Source of the DNA: Clostridiales bacterium
GTDB lineage: Bacteria; Bacillota; Clostridia; Christensenellales; Aristaeellaceae
Reading direction: 5' to 3'
DNA length: 64,000 nucleotides
NCBI GenBank assembly: GCA_004557905.1
Contig: SFFH01000037.1
Coordinates: 57,547-121,546, forward strand
A program made the position numbers and the translations under genes. Below, piece after piece: positions 31,050 to 39,399 of this stretch. Each line of letters starts with the position of its first letter. Positions within the stretch are counted from its first letter, which is position 1. The notes beneath the pieces are model-generated. The model made no database searches. It saw only the letters and a list, made by a program, of their open reading frames with translations, and was not told the origin of the DNA.

Positions 31050-32198
31050 ATGGCGAACCGTATCGTTTTGAACCCCATTTCCTATCACGGCAAGGGCGCG
31101 ATTGAGAACATCGTGCCGGAGCTCACTTCCCGCGGCTACAAGAAGGCGTTTGTCTGCTCCGACCCGGCGCTGGTCAAGGCCGGCGTGACGGCGAAGGTGA
31201 CCGACCTGCTGGACAAGGCCGGCTTTGCCTACACCGTGTACAGCGAGATCAAGCCGAACCCGACCATCGAGAACGTGCTCTCCGGCGTGGAGGCCTTCAA
31301 GGCCTGCGGCGCGGACTGTATCGTGACCATCGGCGGCGGCTCCTCCATGGACACCGCGAAGGCCGTCGGCATCATCATCAACAATCCGGAGTTCGCGGAC
31401 GTGCGCTCCCTGGAGGGCGTGGCGCCGACGAAGAACAAGACCGTCTTCACCATCGCCGTGCCCACCACCGCCGGCACTGCGGCTGAGGTGACGATCAACT
31501 ACGTTATCACCGACGTGGAGAAGAAGCGCAAGTTCGTCTGCGTGGACGTGCACGACATCCCCGAGGTCGCCGTCGTCGATCCGGACATGATGTCCTCCAT
31601 GCCCAAGGGTCTGACCGCTGCGACCGGCATGGACGCGCTGACCCACGCCATCGAGGGCTTCATCACCAAGGGCGCCTGGGAGATGACCGACATGTTCCAT
31701 CTCAAGGCGATCGAGATTATCGCCAAGTCCCTGCGCGCGGCGGTTGCCGGCGAGGCCGAGGGCTTTGAGGGCATGGCGCTGGGCCAGTATGTGGCCGGCA
31801 TGGGCTTTTCCAATGTGGGCCTGGGCATCGTGCACTCCATGGCGCACACCCTGGGCGCGGTGTATGACACCCCGCATGGCGTGGCCAACGCCATCCTGCT
31901 GCCGACGATCATGGAATACAACGCGCCGGTGACGGGCGACAAGTACAAGTACATCGCCGCGGCGATGGGCGTTGAGGGCGTGGAGGCCATGACGCAGGAC
32001 GAGTACCGCAAGGCCGCCTGCGACGCTGTGCGCAAGCTGAGCGCCGACGTGGGCATCCCGGCCGATCTCAAGGCGATCGTCAAGGCCGAGGACATCGACT
32101 TCCTGGCCGAGTCCGCGTACGCCGATGCGTGCCGCCCGGGCAACCCGCGCGACACCAGCGTGGCGGAGATCAAGGAGCTGTTCCTCAAGCTGATGTAA
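31050..32198 (+). CDS. fucO: Lactaldehyde reductase / 1,2-propanediol oxidoreductase (iron-dependent group III alcohol dehydrogenase)
   Basis: The 382-residue enzyme is close in length and sequence pattern to E. coli FucO: it begins MANRIVLNPISYHGKGA and has NNPEFADVRSLEG, PTTAGTAAEVTINYVITD and EMALGQYVAGMGFSNVGLG-like stretches. Iron ligands by position are Asp195 and His199 (GMDALTHAIEG), His262 and His276 (DTPHGVANA). The nucleotide-binding GGGSSMDTAKA is present. It reduces L-lactaldehyde to 1,2-propanediol with NADH during fucose or rhamnose fermentation. TAAGGAGG lies 9 bases upstream. No other fucose genes are nearby, so it may act as a general aldehyde reductase. Confidence 0.9.
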   Translation: MANRIVLNPISYHGKGAIENIVPELTSRGYKKAFVCSDPALVKAGVTAKVTDLLDKAGFAYTVYSEIKPNPTIENVLSGVEAFKACGADCIVTIGGGSSMDTAKAVGIIINNPEFADVRSLEGVAPTKNKTVFTIAVPTTAGTAAEVTINYVITDVEKKRKFVCVDVHDIPEVAVVDPDMMSSMPKGLTAATGMDALTHAIEGFITKGAWEMTDMFHLKAIEIIAKSLRAAVAGEAEGFEGMALGQYVAGMGFSNVGLGIVHSMAHTLGAVYDTPHGVANAILLPTIMEYNAPVTGDKYKYIAAAMGVEGVEAMTQDEYRKAACDAVRKLSADVGIPADLKAIVKAEDIDFLAESAYADACRPGNPRDTSVAEIKELFLKLM

Positions 32199-32219
32199 TC
32201 CATACCATTCAACAGAAAA

Positions 32220-32256
32220 GGCGGGAAGGACGCTGGCGCGTGCTTCCCGCATTCTT
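32220..32256 (+). terminator. Terminator of fucO
   Basis: GCGGGAAG and CTTCCCGC pair around a 14-base loop and are followed by ATTCTTT, 22 bases after the fucO stop. Confidence 0.65.
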
Positions 32257-32317
32257 TATATGGGGAATTGTGTAAAGAATCGTGCAGCGGGCACAGCTCG
32301 CTTATCTTTGCAACACG

Positions 32318-33472
32318 TTATTTGAGTGTGATGCTGGGATTGTCAGCGGCGGGCAGAGCCGAGAAGGGGATGAGCACGCCGGGCTGGTCTTCTGAGCCGA
32401 TTCCAAAGGAGTAGACGAGCTTTGTACCGTCCGCGGCCGTCAATATGGCTGGGCTGATGTCCGCACGGTCGGAATAATCCCGCACATCGCTCGCGAGGAC
32501 GCGTCCCTCGGCATCGAGCGTGATGGAAAAGAGCGTGAACAGACTGCGGGACTTCGCGACGCAGCTGCCGTACAGCGCGACGGTGCCGTCGGGCAAAGCC
32601 TCCGCGCTGAGCGGCTGTAAAACTGCCTTGGGCGCGGAAAGCACCTTTGACCAGCAGGTGCGGCCGTCTGCGTCGATGCGGGTGACACGGTACTGCTTGT
32701 AATCCTCCGGCAGAGAGCCGGTCATCAGGACGCCGCCCTGCCCGTCGGGCAGCAGCATGTTGTACCGGCCGGCTTCGTCTGTGAAGCGCGCGCTCCAGGA
32801 GAGCGCGGCGGAGGCGTCCACGCGCAGCATCAGAATGTCCGGAATGCTCGGGCTGCCATTCTGACAGAGGAGCAGATACAGCGCGCCGCCGCTGCGCGCG
32901 TGGCTCAGAAAGAAAGCATTTTCAAACGGTACGGTATAGCGAAGAAGCGGCTGTGCGTCTTCATCGTAGACCATCAGCGTGCTCTGTCCGTTCCCCGCTG
33001 CGCACAGGCCTGCGAAGCCGCCCGGCCAATCGCGAAGCATGTAGGGCTCGCCTTCGAACGTGCGGGCGTTTGCCAGCTCGCCGCCATCGAGGTCATAGAG
33101 CGTATAGGCATGCTTCCAGGCCTCCTGCGGCGTGGTATAGGAGACGGCGCGCAGAATGCCGGACCGGCCGTCCTGACGCAGCACGACGCCGTACTCGCCG
33201 TGTTCCGCGGCGGGGAAGGTGATGTCCGATACACAGACGCCGTTTTCGTAGCGGCGAAGGCGTGTCACAAAGACGGTGTCCTCCGGGTTGCCGGTGACCC
33301 GCGACAGGGGCCCCACGCTTCGCCGGACATAGACGTTGCCGGAGAGCGGCAGAACCTCAACCGTGGACTCATACTCGCTCTCCGGCGGCAGCAGATACGG
33401 CGTCAGATCGAGCGCCAGTGCGCCTGCGGGCAGCAGGAGGCAGAGGAGCAGAAGGGTCAGAAAGCGTCTCAT
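32318..33472 (-). CDS. Secreted protein, probably beta-propeller-like, function unknown
   Basis: The product has 384 residues with AAAGGAGG ahead of the ATG at 33472. Residues 1-20 form a Sec signal peptide (RRFLTLLLLCLLLPAGALA). The mature part is rich in short beta-strand repeats separated by turns, such as YTLYDLDGGELANART, MVYDEDAQPLLRY, LMLRVDASAALSWSARFTDE and VTRIDADGRTCWSKVLS. In each, 'xxDxxGxxxW' style motifs recall PQQ- or WD-type propellers. No catalytic motif or anchor is visible. It is monocistronic, converging on fucO. I do not recognise a named family. Confidence 0.65.
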   Translation of the reverse strand: MRRFLTLLLLCLLLPAGALALDLTPYLLPPESEYESTVEVLPLSGNVYVRRSVGPLSRVTGNPEDTVFVTRLRRYENGVCVSDITFPAAEHGEYGVVLRQDGRSGILRAVSYTTPQEAWKHAYTLYDLDGGELANARTFEGEPYMLRDWPGGFAGLCAAGNGQSTLMVYDEDAQPLLRYTVPFENAFFLSHARSGGALYLLLCQNGSPSIPDILMLRVDASAALSWSARFTDEAGRYNMLLPDGQGGVLMTGSLPEDYKQYRVTRIDADGRTCWSKVLSAPKAVLQPLSAEALPDGTVALYGSCVAKSRSLFTLFSITLDAEGRVLASDVRDYSDRADISPAILTAADGTKLVYSFGIGSEDQPGVLIPFSALPAADNPSITLK

Positions 33473-33565
33473 ACGATATCCTCCTTTGGTTTCTGACCAT
33501 ATAACGAAGCAGACAGGAAGAATCTTCCTGCCTGCTGGTTTGCTTTTTGCTTTGAAGCGATTGTT

Positions 33566-34780
33566 TTAGCGGATTTCGGTCATCAGCAGCTCGACCATCT
33601 TCGCGCAGCGGTCCATGCTTTCCTCGGCGATGTGCTCAAACTTGCCGTGGTAGGCGAAGCCGCCGGTGCACAGGTTCGGCGTGGGCATGCCCATTTCAGA
33701 CAGGCGGCAGCCGTCCGTGCCGCCGCGCACCGGCTCGACGAACGGCTCCATACCCGCCAGGCGCGCGGCCTTCTTCGCGTTTTCCACCAGCTCCATGTGC
33801 GGCGCGATCTTCTCCGCCATGTTGTAGTAGGTGTCCTTGAGCGTCAGCTTCACAACCTCGCGGCCGTAGCGCTCGTTGATCACCTTCGCTGCGTGTCGCA
33901 TGGTCTGCTTGCGCACCTCAAACGTCGCGCGGTCGTGGTCGCGCACGATGTAGTCAAGCTCCGCGTGGGAGACGTCGCCCTTCATGTCGTGCAGGTGAAA
34001 GAAGCCCTCGTAGCCCTCGGTCAGGCGCGGGATGTCGCCCGCAGGCAGCAGGCTGTTATACTCCATGGCGACCAGCGCAGCGTTGATCATCGTGTCCTTC
34101 GAGGAGCCCGGATGCACGCTCATGCCGGTGATTTCGACCTTTGCGGAGGCGGCGTTGAACGTCTCATAGGCGATCTCGCCCTCGCGGCCGCCGTCCACGG
34201 TGTAGGCGAACTGCGCGCCAAACTTGGCGACGTCAAAGTGCGCCACGCCCATGCCGATCTCCTCGTCCGGGGTGAAGGCGATGCAGAGCCTGCCGTGCGG
34301 CTTGTCTCCGGTGACAATGGCCTCCACGGCGGTGAGAATCTCCGCGATGCCGGCCTTGTCGTCTGCGCCCAGCAGCGTGGTGCCGTCGGAGGTGATGAGC
34401 GTCATGCCCTTGAGCGCCGGGAGCGTCGGGAAGCTTTCAACCGTCAGCACGTCGCCCGTACCGGGAAGCACCACGTCGCCGCCGTCGTAATCCGCATGAA
34501 TCTGCGGCTTCACGTTCTCGCCGGAGTAATCGGGCGAGGTGTCCATATGCGCGATGAACCCCAGCGCGGGCAGGTCTTCGCAGCCCTTCGTGGCGCTCAG
34601 CCAGCCGTAGACCACGCCGAACTCGTCGACATGCGCGTTTTCAATGCCCAGCGCGGTCATCTCCTCCACCAGCATGTGCGCCAGGTCAAGCTGGATCGCC
34701 GAGGACGGCGCGGCGGAAGAGGCGGGATCGGAGGTGGTGTGCACCCTGATGTACTTGAGGAATCGTTCACAGGCTCGCAT
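33566..34780 (-). CDS. pepT: Peptidase T (tripeptide aminopeptidase, M20B)
   Basis: At 404 residues it has the standard PepT length. The zinc ligands are visible in order: GFIAHMDTSPD (His and Asp), LLGADDKAGIAE (bridging Asp), FTPDEEIGMG (catalytic Glu pair), YTVDGGREGE (Asp) and NLCTGGFAYHGKFEH (His). The dimerisation insert contains KVEITGMSVHPGSSKDTMIN, also a family hallmark. It removes the N-terminal residue from tripeptides in the cytosol. AAGGAG lies 8 bases before the ATG at 34780. The AEC permease gene lies upstream on the same strand with a hairpin repeat between them, so co-transcription is possible. Confidence 0.93.
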   Translation of the reverse strand: MRACERFLKYIRVHTTSDPASSAAPSSAIQLDLAHMLVEEMTALGIENAHVDEFGVVYGWLSATKGCEDLPALGFIAHMDTSPDYSGENVKPQIHADYDGGDVVLPGTGDVLTVESFPTLPALKGMTLITSDGTTLLGADDKAGIAEILTAVEAIVTGDKPHGRLCIAFTPDEEIGMGVAHFDVAKFGAQFAYTVDGGREGEIAYETFNAASAKVEITGMSVHPGSSKDTMINAALVAMEYNSLLPAGDIPRLTEGYEGFFHLHDMKGDVSHAELDYIVRDHDRATFEVRKQTMRHAAKVINERYGREVVKLTLKDTYYNMAEKIAPHMELVENAKKAARLAGMEPFVEPVRGGTDGCRLSEMGMPTPNLCTGGFAYHGKFEHIAEESMDRCAKMVELLMTEIR

Positions 34781-34826
34781 AAGATACTCTCCTTATTAGC
34801 GTTTGAAATTTGAATTGCTTTTAACT

Positions 34827-34895
34827 GCGCGAAGCGAAGAGGGGAGTCTGAGGGACAGGGTCCCTCAGGCAGGTTTTAGGGCGGCAGCCCTAACG
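34827..34895 (+). repeat. Hairpin repeat, copy A3 (no B partner)
   Basis: It begins GCGCGAAGCG and has stem CTGAGGGAC/GTCCCTCAG and stem TTAGGGC/GCCCTAA, ending AACG. It lies between the AEC permease and pepT, both on the minus strand, so this copy is antisense to its neighbours. Confidence 0.7.
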
Positions 34896-34906
34896 TATTC
34901 TTCCTG

Positions 34907-35821
34907 TTACAGCACCACCGCGATCAGCGCGCACAGCAGCGGCAGCGTCACGCCGCTCAGCAGCGTGGAGACGAGCACCGCGTGCGAGGCGGTCATGTCC
35001 GTGGGGCGGTAGATATCGCAGATCATGCCGCAGTTGCCGGCGATGGGCATGCCGGCCAGCAGCACGCTGATGCCCACCAGCATGCGGTCGATCGGCAGGG
35101 GGCGCATGACCAGCAGCATCAGCAGCGGCATGACGACCATGCTCAGCAGGCAGATGCGGTACAGGCGGGGATTGGTCATCGCGGCGCGCAGATCGCTGTG
35201 CGCGACGGACGCGCCGATGATCATCATCGCCAGCGGCGTGTTCATAGCGCCGATGGAGGCCAGCGTGGTTTCGATGGCCTCGGGCAGGTGCCAGCCCGTC
35301 ACGCCGAAGGTGAGGCCGATCAGCGCGGCGACGATGCAGGCGTTGATCATGTTCTTCAGGCTGAACGTCGCACCCTTGGTGATCAGCAGCACGCCATAGG
35401 AGAAGAAGAACAGGTTGAAGATCAGGATGAACATGGACAGGCGCGCCACGCCGTCCGGGCCGTAGACCGACTGGACGACCGGGATGCCCATGAAACCCAC
35501 GTTGGTGAAGATGAGCATCAGCTGATCCAGACCGCGGTCCTCCGGTTTGGTGCGCACGAAGCGCACCAGCACGGCGGCGAAGACGATCATCAGGAGGAAG
35601 AACAGCACGCCGACGCCGGTGGCGCTGATCATGGTCATCGGGCTGCTGTCGCTCTCGAGCACCGAGGAGATGATGATGCACGGCGCGGCGGTGTTCAGCG
35701 TGAAGGACGACAGGCGCTTGCGGAACTCCGGCGTCATGATGCCCACGCGCGCGATGAGATAGCCGGCCAGCATCATGAGAAACAGCGAAATCAGCTGGTT
35801 GATGACAGCGGAAAGGTTCAT
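34907..35821 (-). CDS. AEC-family (auxin efflux carrier-like) permease
   Basis: The product has 304 residues with about ten membrane helices in two halves. I chose ATG 35821 because ACGGAGG precedes it; a frame extension upstream has no such site. AEC-family features are the N-terminal MMLAGYLIARVGIMTPEFRKRLSSFTLN with TAAPCIIISSV, the mid-protein FTNVGFMGIPVV, and the second-half MIIGASVAHSD and LLAGMPIAGNCGMIC, with the conserved GMPIA. Characterised bacterial relatives move malonate or other carboxylates, but the substrate cannot be inferred here. It has its own promoter, back-to-back with that of dnaX. Confidence 0.85.
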   Translation of the reverse strand: MNLSAVINQLISLFLMMLAGYLIARVGIMTPEFRKRLSSFTLNTAAPCIIISSVLESDSSPMTMISATGVGVLFFLLMIVFAAVLVRFVRTKPEDRGLDQLMLIFTNVGFMGIPVVQSVYGPDGVARLSMFILIFNLFFFSYGVLLITKGATFSLKNMINACIVAALIGLTFGVTGWHLPEAIETTLASIGAMNTPLAMMIIGASVAHSDLRAAMTNPRLYRICLLSMVVMPLLMLLVMRPLPIDRMLVGISVLLAGMPIAGNCGMICDIYRPTDMTASHAVLVSTLLSGVTLPLLCALIAVVL

Positions 35822-35863
35822 GAAAAAGCCTCCGTATGCAAGGATGACAAAAGTTGCTTTCCT

Positions 35864-35914
35864 ATTGTACACCCTGACCGGGAGGTTGTAAAGTTGGCAT
35901 TTTTATGCTATCCT
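35864..35914. promoter_or_regulatory. Divergent promoters of the AEC gene and dnaX with overlapping -35 boxes
   Basis: Minus strand: TTTACA (35892-35887), 17-base spacer, TACAAT (35869-35864). Plus strand: TTGTAA (35886-35891), 17-base spacer, TATCCT (35909-35914) with extended TGC. The two -35 hexamers occupy the same bases, so polymerase can use only one at a time. Confidence 0.65.
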
Positions 35915-35950
35915 ATCTCATGAGTTTGAGGACGTGATGGAGGCAGAAAT

Positions 35951-37597
35951 ATGGGTTATCAGGCGCTGTACCGCCGCTATCGTCCGGCGCGGTTTGACGA
36001 CTTTGTGGGGCAGGAGGCCATCATCAGAACGCTGCGCAGCCAGGTGATGAGCGGACGCATCGCGCACGCGTATCTGTTCTGCGGCACGCGCGGCACGGGC
36101 AAGACCTCGACGGCCAAGGTGTTCGCGCGCGCGGTGAACTGCGAAAACCCGGACCGCGGCGAGCCGTGCGGGCAGTGCGCGGCGTGCAGGGCGCTTTCCG
36201 CCGAGAGCAGCCTGGACATTCTGGAGATCGACGCGGCGAGCAACAACGGCGTGGACGAGATCCGAGACCTACGCGAGAAGGTGAAGTACCCGCCGCAGTC
36301 GGGCCGCTACCGCGTCTACATCATCGACGAGGTGCACATGCTTTCCCAGGGCGCGTTCAACGCGCTGCTCAAGACGCTGGAGGAGCCGCCCGCCTACGTC
36401 GTCTTCATCCTGGCGACCACGGAGCCGCAGAAGCTCCCGGCGACGATCCTCTCCCGCTGCCAGCGCTTTGACTTTGGCCGCATTCCCGCGCACCAGATCA
36501 TCGCGCGGCTGCGCGTGGCGCTTGAGGAGGGCGGGATCGCGGCTGAGGAGGCGGCGCTTGCGCGTATCGCGCGCGCGGCGGAGGGCGGCATGCGCGACGC
36601 CTGGTCGATCCTGGACATGTGCCTGGGCTACGCGCAGGAGGATGGCGCGGGCCTGACGGAGGCGCTGGTTTTGCAGGTGCTCGGCGCGGCGGACAAGCGG
36701 TTCCTGTTTGAATTCGCGGACAGGCTCATCAGCGCGGACGCGGTCGGCGCGCTTGAGATGATCGACGGCATGATGCGCGCGGGCCGGGAGGTGCAGGTGT
36801 TTGTGCGCGATGTGAGCGGCCACCTGCGCAACCTGATGCTGGCCGGGGTCTGCGGTCAGGCGCAGGCGGAGAGCCTGCTGGAAGTGACGGCGGAGGACGC
36901 GCAGGCGTACGTCGAGCAGGCCGGGCGCACGTCGCGCACGCGGCTGATGCGCATGCTCGACCTGTTCCTGGCGAGCGAGACGGACATGAAGTGGGCCGCG
37001 CAGCCGCGCTTTGCGCTGGAGGCGGCGACGCTGCGCGCGTGCGAGCCGGAGGAGAGCCTGCAGCTGGAGGCACTCGTGGCCCGCGTGGACGAGCTGGAGC
37101 GCAAGCTGCGCGAGGGCGCGATCGTCGCCGCACCGAAGAAGCAGACGTGCGCCCCGGCGGACGAAGCGGCGGCTCAGGCTGCGCCGGAGGCACAAAGGCC
37201 GGCCGAGGCGCCGAAGGGCCCCGCGCCGGACGCGGAGCGCATCTGGCAGGAGGCGGTGCGCAGGCTCAAGCAGAATCCGTTCGTGTTCAACTCGGTGAAC
37301 AAGGGCAGGCTTATCAGCGGCGAGAACGGTCTGTTCACGGAGGTCTTTGACAAGGGCGGCGGGGCGATTCACGTCAAGCTGCTCTCCGCGCCGGACAAGA
37401 ATGCCGCCGTGGCCGAGGCGCTGAGCGCGGCGGCGGGCTATCCGTGCACGTTCCGCGCTGCGCTGGAGGGCACGGTGGCGGAGTCGGACAAGGCGATCCT
37501 GGCGGCGCAGCAGGAAGCGAAGAAGCAGGCGGACAAGAACCTGAGCAAGGTATTTGACGCGTTTGGACGCGAGAATGTGAGGGTACTCGATGAATAA
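35951..37597 (+). CDS. dnaX: DNA polymerase III tau/gamma subunit
   Basis: This 548-residue clamp-loader ATPase begins MGYQALYRRYRPARFDDFVGQ, the family signature. Walker A is GTRGTGKTS, the zinc cysteines are CENP...GEPCGQCAACRAL, Walker B IIDEVHML, and the SRC motif ILSRCQRFDF holds the arginine finger. Domain III covers about residues 230-360. The C-terminal part after residue 400 is alanine-rich linker then a tau-type domain. I see no A-rich slippery sequence for frameshifting to a short gamma form. Its last 8 bases overlap the start of a glucosidase gene; the usual neighbours ybaB/recR are absent. Confidence 0.92.
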   Translation: MGYQALYRRYRPARFDDFVGQEAIIRTLRSQVMSGRIAHAYLFCGTRGTGKTSTAKVFARAVNCENPDRGEPCGQCAACRALSAESSLDILEIDAASNNGVDEIRDLREKVKYPPQSGRYRVYIIDEVHMLSQGAFNALLKTLEEPPAYVVFILATTEPQKLPATILSRCQRFDFGRIPAHQIIARLRVALEEGGIAAEEAALARIARAAEGGMRDAWSILDMCLGYAQEDGAGLTEALVLQVLGAADKRFLFEFADRLISADAVGALEMIDGMMRAGREVQVFVRDVSGHLRNLMLAGVCGQAQAESLLEVTAEDAQAYVEQAGRTSRTRLMRMLDLFLASETDMKWAAQPRFALEAATLRACEPEESLQLEALVARVDELERKLREGAIVAAPKKQTCAPADEAAAQAAPEAQRPAEAPKGPAPDAERIWQEAVRRLKQNPFVFNSVNKGRLISGENGLFTEVFDKGGGAIHVKLLSAPDKNAAVAEALSAAAGYPCTFRAALEGTVAESDKAILAAQQEAKKQADKNLSKVFDAFGRENVRVLDE

Positions 37598-39230
37598 GGG
37601 ATTCAAGGACGCGGTCGTCTATCAGATCTATCCCAAGAGCTTTATGGACGCGAACGGGGACGGCATGGGCGACCTGCAGGGCGTCATCAGCAAGCTCGAT
37701 TATCTCAAGGAGCTGGGCATCGATGTGATCTGGCTCAACCCGTGCTACAAGAACTCCGGTGTGGACGGCGGCTACGACATCAGCGACTATCAGGCCATCG
37801 CGCCGGAGCTGGGCACGATGGAGGACTTTGACGAGCTGCTTGAGCAGGCGCACCAGCGCGGTATCCGCATCGTGATGGACCTGGTGGTCAACCACACCTC
37901 CACCGAGCACGCGTGGTTCGTGGAATCGAGAAAGAGCAAGGATAATCCCAAGCGCGATTTCTACGTCTGGCGGCCGCCGTTTGAGGGAAAGGAGCCCAAT
38001 CAGGAGCGCAGCATCTTCTCCGGCCCGGCCTGGGAATATGACGAGGCGACCGGCGAGTATTACCTGCACATCTTCGCCAGGGAGCAGGCCGACCTGAACT
38101 GGGAGAACGAGGCCGTCCGCCGCGAGGTCTACAAGATGATGCGCTGGTGGTTTGACAAGGGCATCGACGGCTTCCGCATGGACGTGATCGACATGATCAG
38201 CAAGCCGGAGGACGTGCTGCTCGCCGACGGCGGTCCGCACCGCTCCAGCTCCCATGGCCCGCGCGAGCACGAGTTCCTGCGGGAGATGAACCGGGAGGTG
38301 CTCTCCCGCTACGGCGCCTTTACCGTCGGCGAATCCGGCAGCGTCACGGTTGAGCAGGCGCTCGAGTATGCGAACCTCGACGGCAGCGAGCTGAACATGA
38401 TGTTCCAGTTCGAGCACGTGGAGCATGACGCGGGCGAGGGCACCAAGTGGAGCACCGGCCCGATGAACCTGGTGAAGCTCAAGCACATCTTTGAGCGATG
38501 GCAGAACGGCCTGCACGGCCGGGCGTGGAACAGCCTGTACTGGGACAACCACGACCAGCCGCGTGCGGTGTCGCACTTTGGCTGCGACAGGGAGGAATAC
38601 CGCGTGCGCAGCGCCAAGCTGGTGGGCGCGTGCCTGCACATGATGGAGGGCACGCCCTACATCTACCAGGGCGAGGAGCTGGGCATGACCAATTACCCGT
38701 TCACGGATATCAGTCAGTCCCGGGACGTGGAGGCGATCAACGCGTGGAATGAGCTGGTCGTGGAGCAGAAGAAGTTCACGCCCGAATACATGATGGCCTG
38801 CATCCGCTACAAGGGACGCGACAACGCGCGCACGCCGATGCAGTGGACCGCAGGCGAGAACGCGGGCTTCACCACCGGCACGCCGTGGATGAGCGTCAAC
38901 CCGAACCACACCACCATCAACGCCGAGAGACAGGTCGGCGATCCCGACTCCGTGTTCAGCTTCTATCAGAAGCTGATCCGCCTGCGCAAGACGTATCCGG
39001 TGATCGTGCATGGCGACTTCACGCTGCTGATGCCCGAAGACAGGCAGGTCTTCGCCTACACCCGCCAGTATGAGGGAAAAACGCTGCTGGTCGCGTGCAA
39101 TTTCTCCTGTGAGGAGGCAGCGCTGGACGAGCTTGCGGCGACCCGCGGCGAAATGCTGGCCGCCAACTACGACGAGCCGGGTGACAAGACGACGCTGCGC
39201 CCGTGGGAGGTGCGCGTCACGCTTGTGTAA
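37590..39230 (+). CDS. GH13 alpha-glucosidase / oligo-1,6-glucosidase
   Basis: The 546-residue cytosolic enzyme hydrolyses terminal alpha-glucosidic links in short maltose- or isomaltose-type sugars. It begins FKDAVVYQIYPKSFMDANGDGMGDLQG, typical of the MalL/TreC group. GH13 motifs are MDLVVNHTS (region I), GFRMDVIDM with nucleophile Asp198, FTVGESG with acid/base Glu248, and YWDNHDQPR with Asp322. Region II GFRMDVIDMIS is the oligo-1,6-glucosidase type. No signal peptide is present. It overlaps dnaX by 8 bases in another frame, so it is translated from the dnaX transcript unless an internal promoter exists. There is no sugar transporter beside it. Confidence 0.88.
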   Translation: MNKGFKDAVVYQIYPKSFMDANGDGMGDLQGVISKLDYLKELGIDVIWLNPCYKNSGVDGGYDISDYQAIAPELGTMEDFDELLEQAHQRGIRIVMDLVVNHTSTEHAWFVESRKSKDNPKRDFYVWRPPFEGKEPNQERSIFSGPAWEYDEATGEYYLHIFAREQADLNWENEAVRREVYKMMRWWFDKGIDGFRMDVIDMISKPEDVLLADGGPHRSSSHGPREHEFLREMNREVLSRYGAFTVGESGSVTVEQALEYANLDGSELNMMFQFEHVEHDAGEGTKWSTGPMNLVKLKHIFERWQNGLHGRAWNSLYWDNHDQPRAVSHFGCDREEYRVRSAKLVGACLHMMEGTPYIYQGEELGMTNYPFTDISQSRDVEAINAWNELVVEQKKFTPEYMMACIRYKGRDNARTPMQWTAGENAGFTTGTPWMSVNPNHTTINAERQVGDPDSVFSFYQKLIRLRKTYPVIVHGDFTLLMPEDRQVFAYTRQYEGKTLLVACNFSCEEAALDELAATRGEMLAANYDEPGDKTTLRPWEVRVTLV

Positions 39231-39273
39231 CGGCCAAGCGGCGGCGGCAAAATGGGAAAAATTGGGCATTGGA

Positions 39274-39288
39274 TTGTATATAATACAA
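39274..39288. promoter_or_regulatory. Perfect dyad TTGTATATAATACAA, possible operator
   Basis: A 15-base palindrome (TTGTAT-ATA-ATACAA) lies 28 bases upstream of the -35 of the amino-acid importer promoter. Its centre also resembles a -10 box (TATAAT). It could bind a dimeric repressor of that operon. It may be chance in AT-rich DNA. Confidence 0.4.
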
Positions 39289-39315
39289 AAATATGCGGAT
39301 TGACTTGTAATTTTG

Positions 39316-39344
39316 TTGACTTTTGTGCGATGAAGCGGTAAGAT
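39316..39344 (+). promoter_or_regulatory. Promoter of the amino-acid ABC importer
   Basis: TTGACT (39316-39321), 17-base spacer and TAAGAT (39339-39344), 55 bases before the ATG at 39400. Confidence 0.65.
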
Positions 39345-39399
39345 ACTCCCATGTTCACAATCAACGCGGCGCTGGCCGCGAACACGGGAGGACAAAACA

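Noticed and set aside
37000..37597. dnaX slippery site for a gamma subunit
   Set aside because: No A-rich heptamer is present in the linker region; AAGAAG-type codons alone are not enough.
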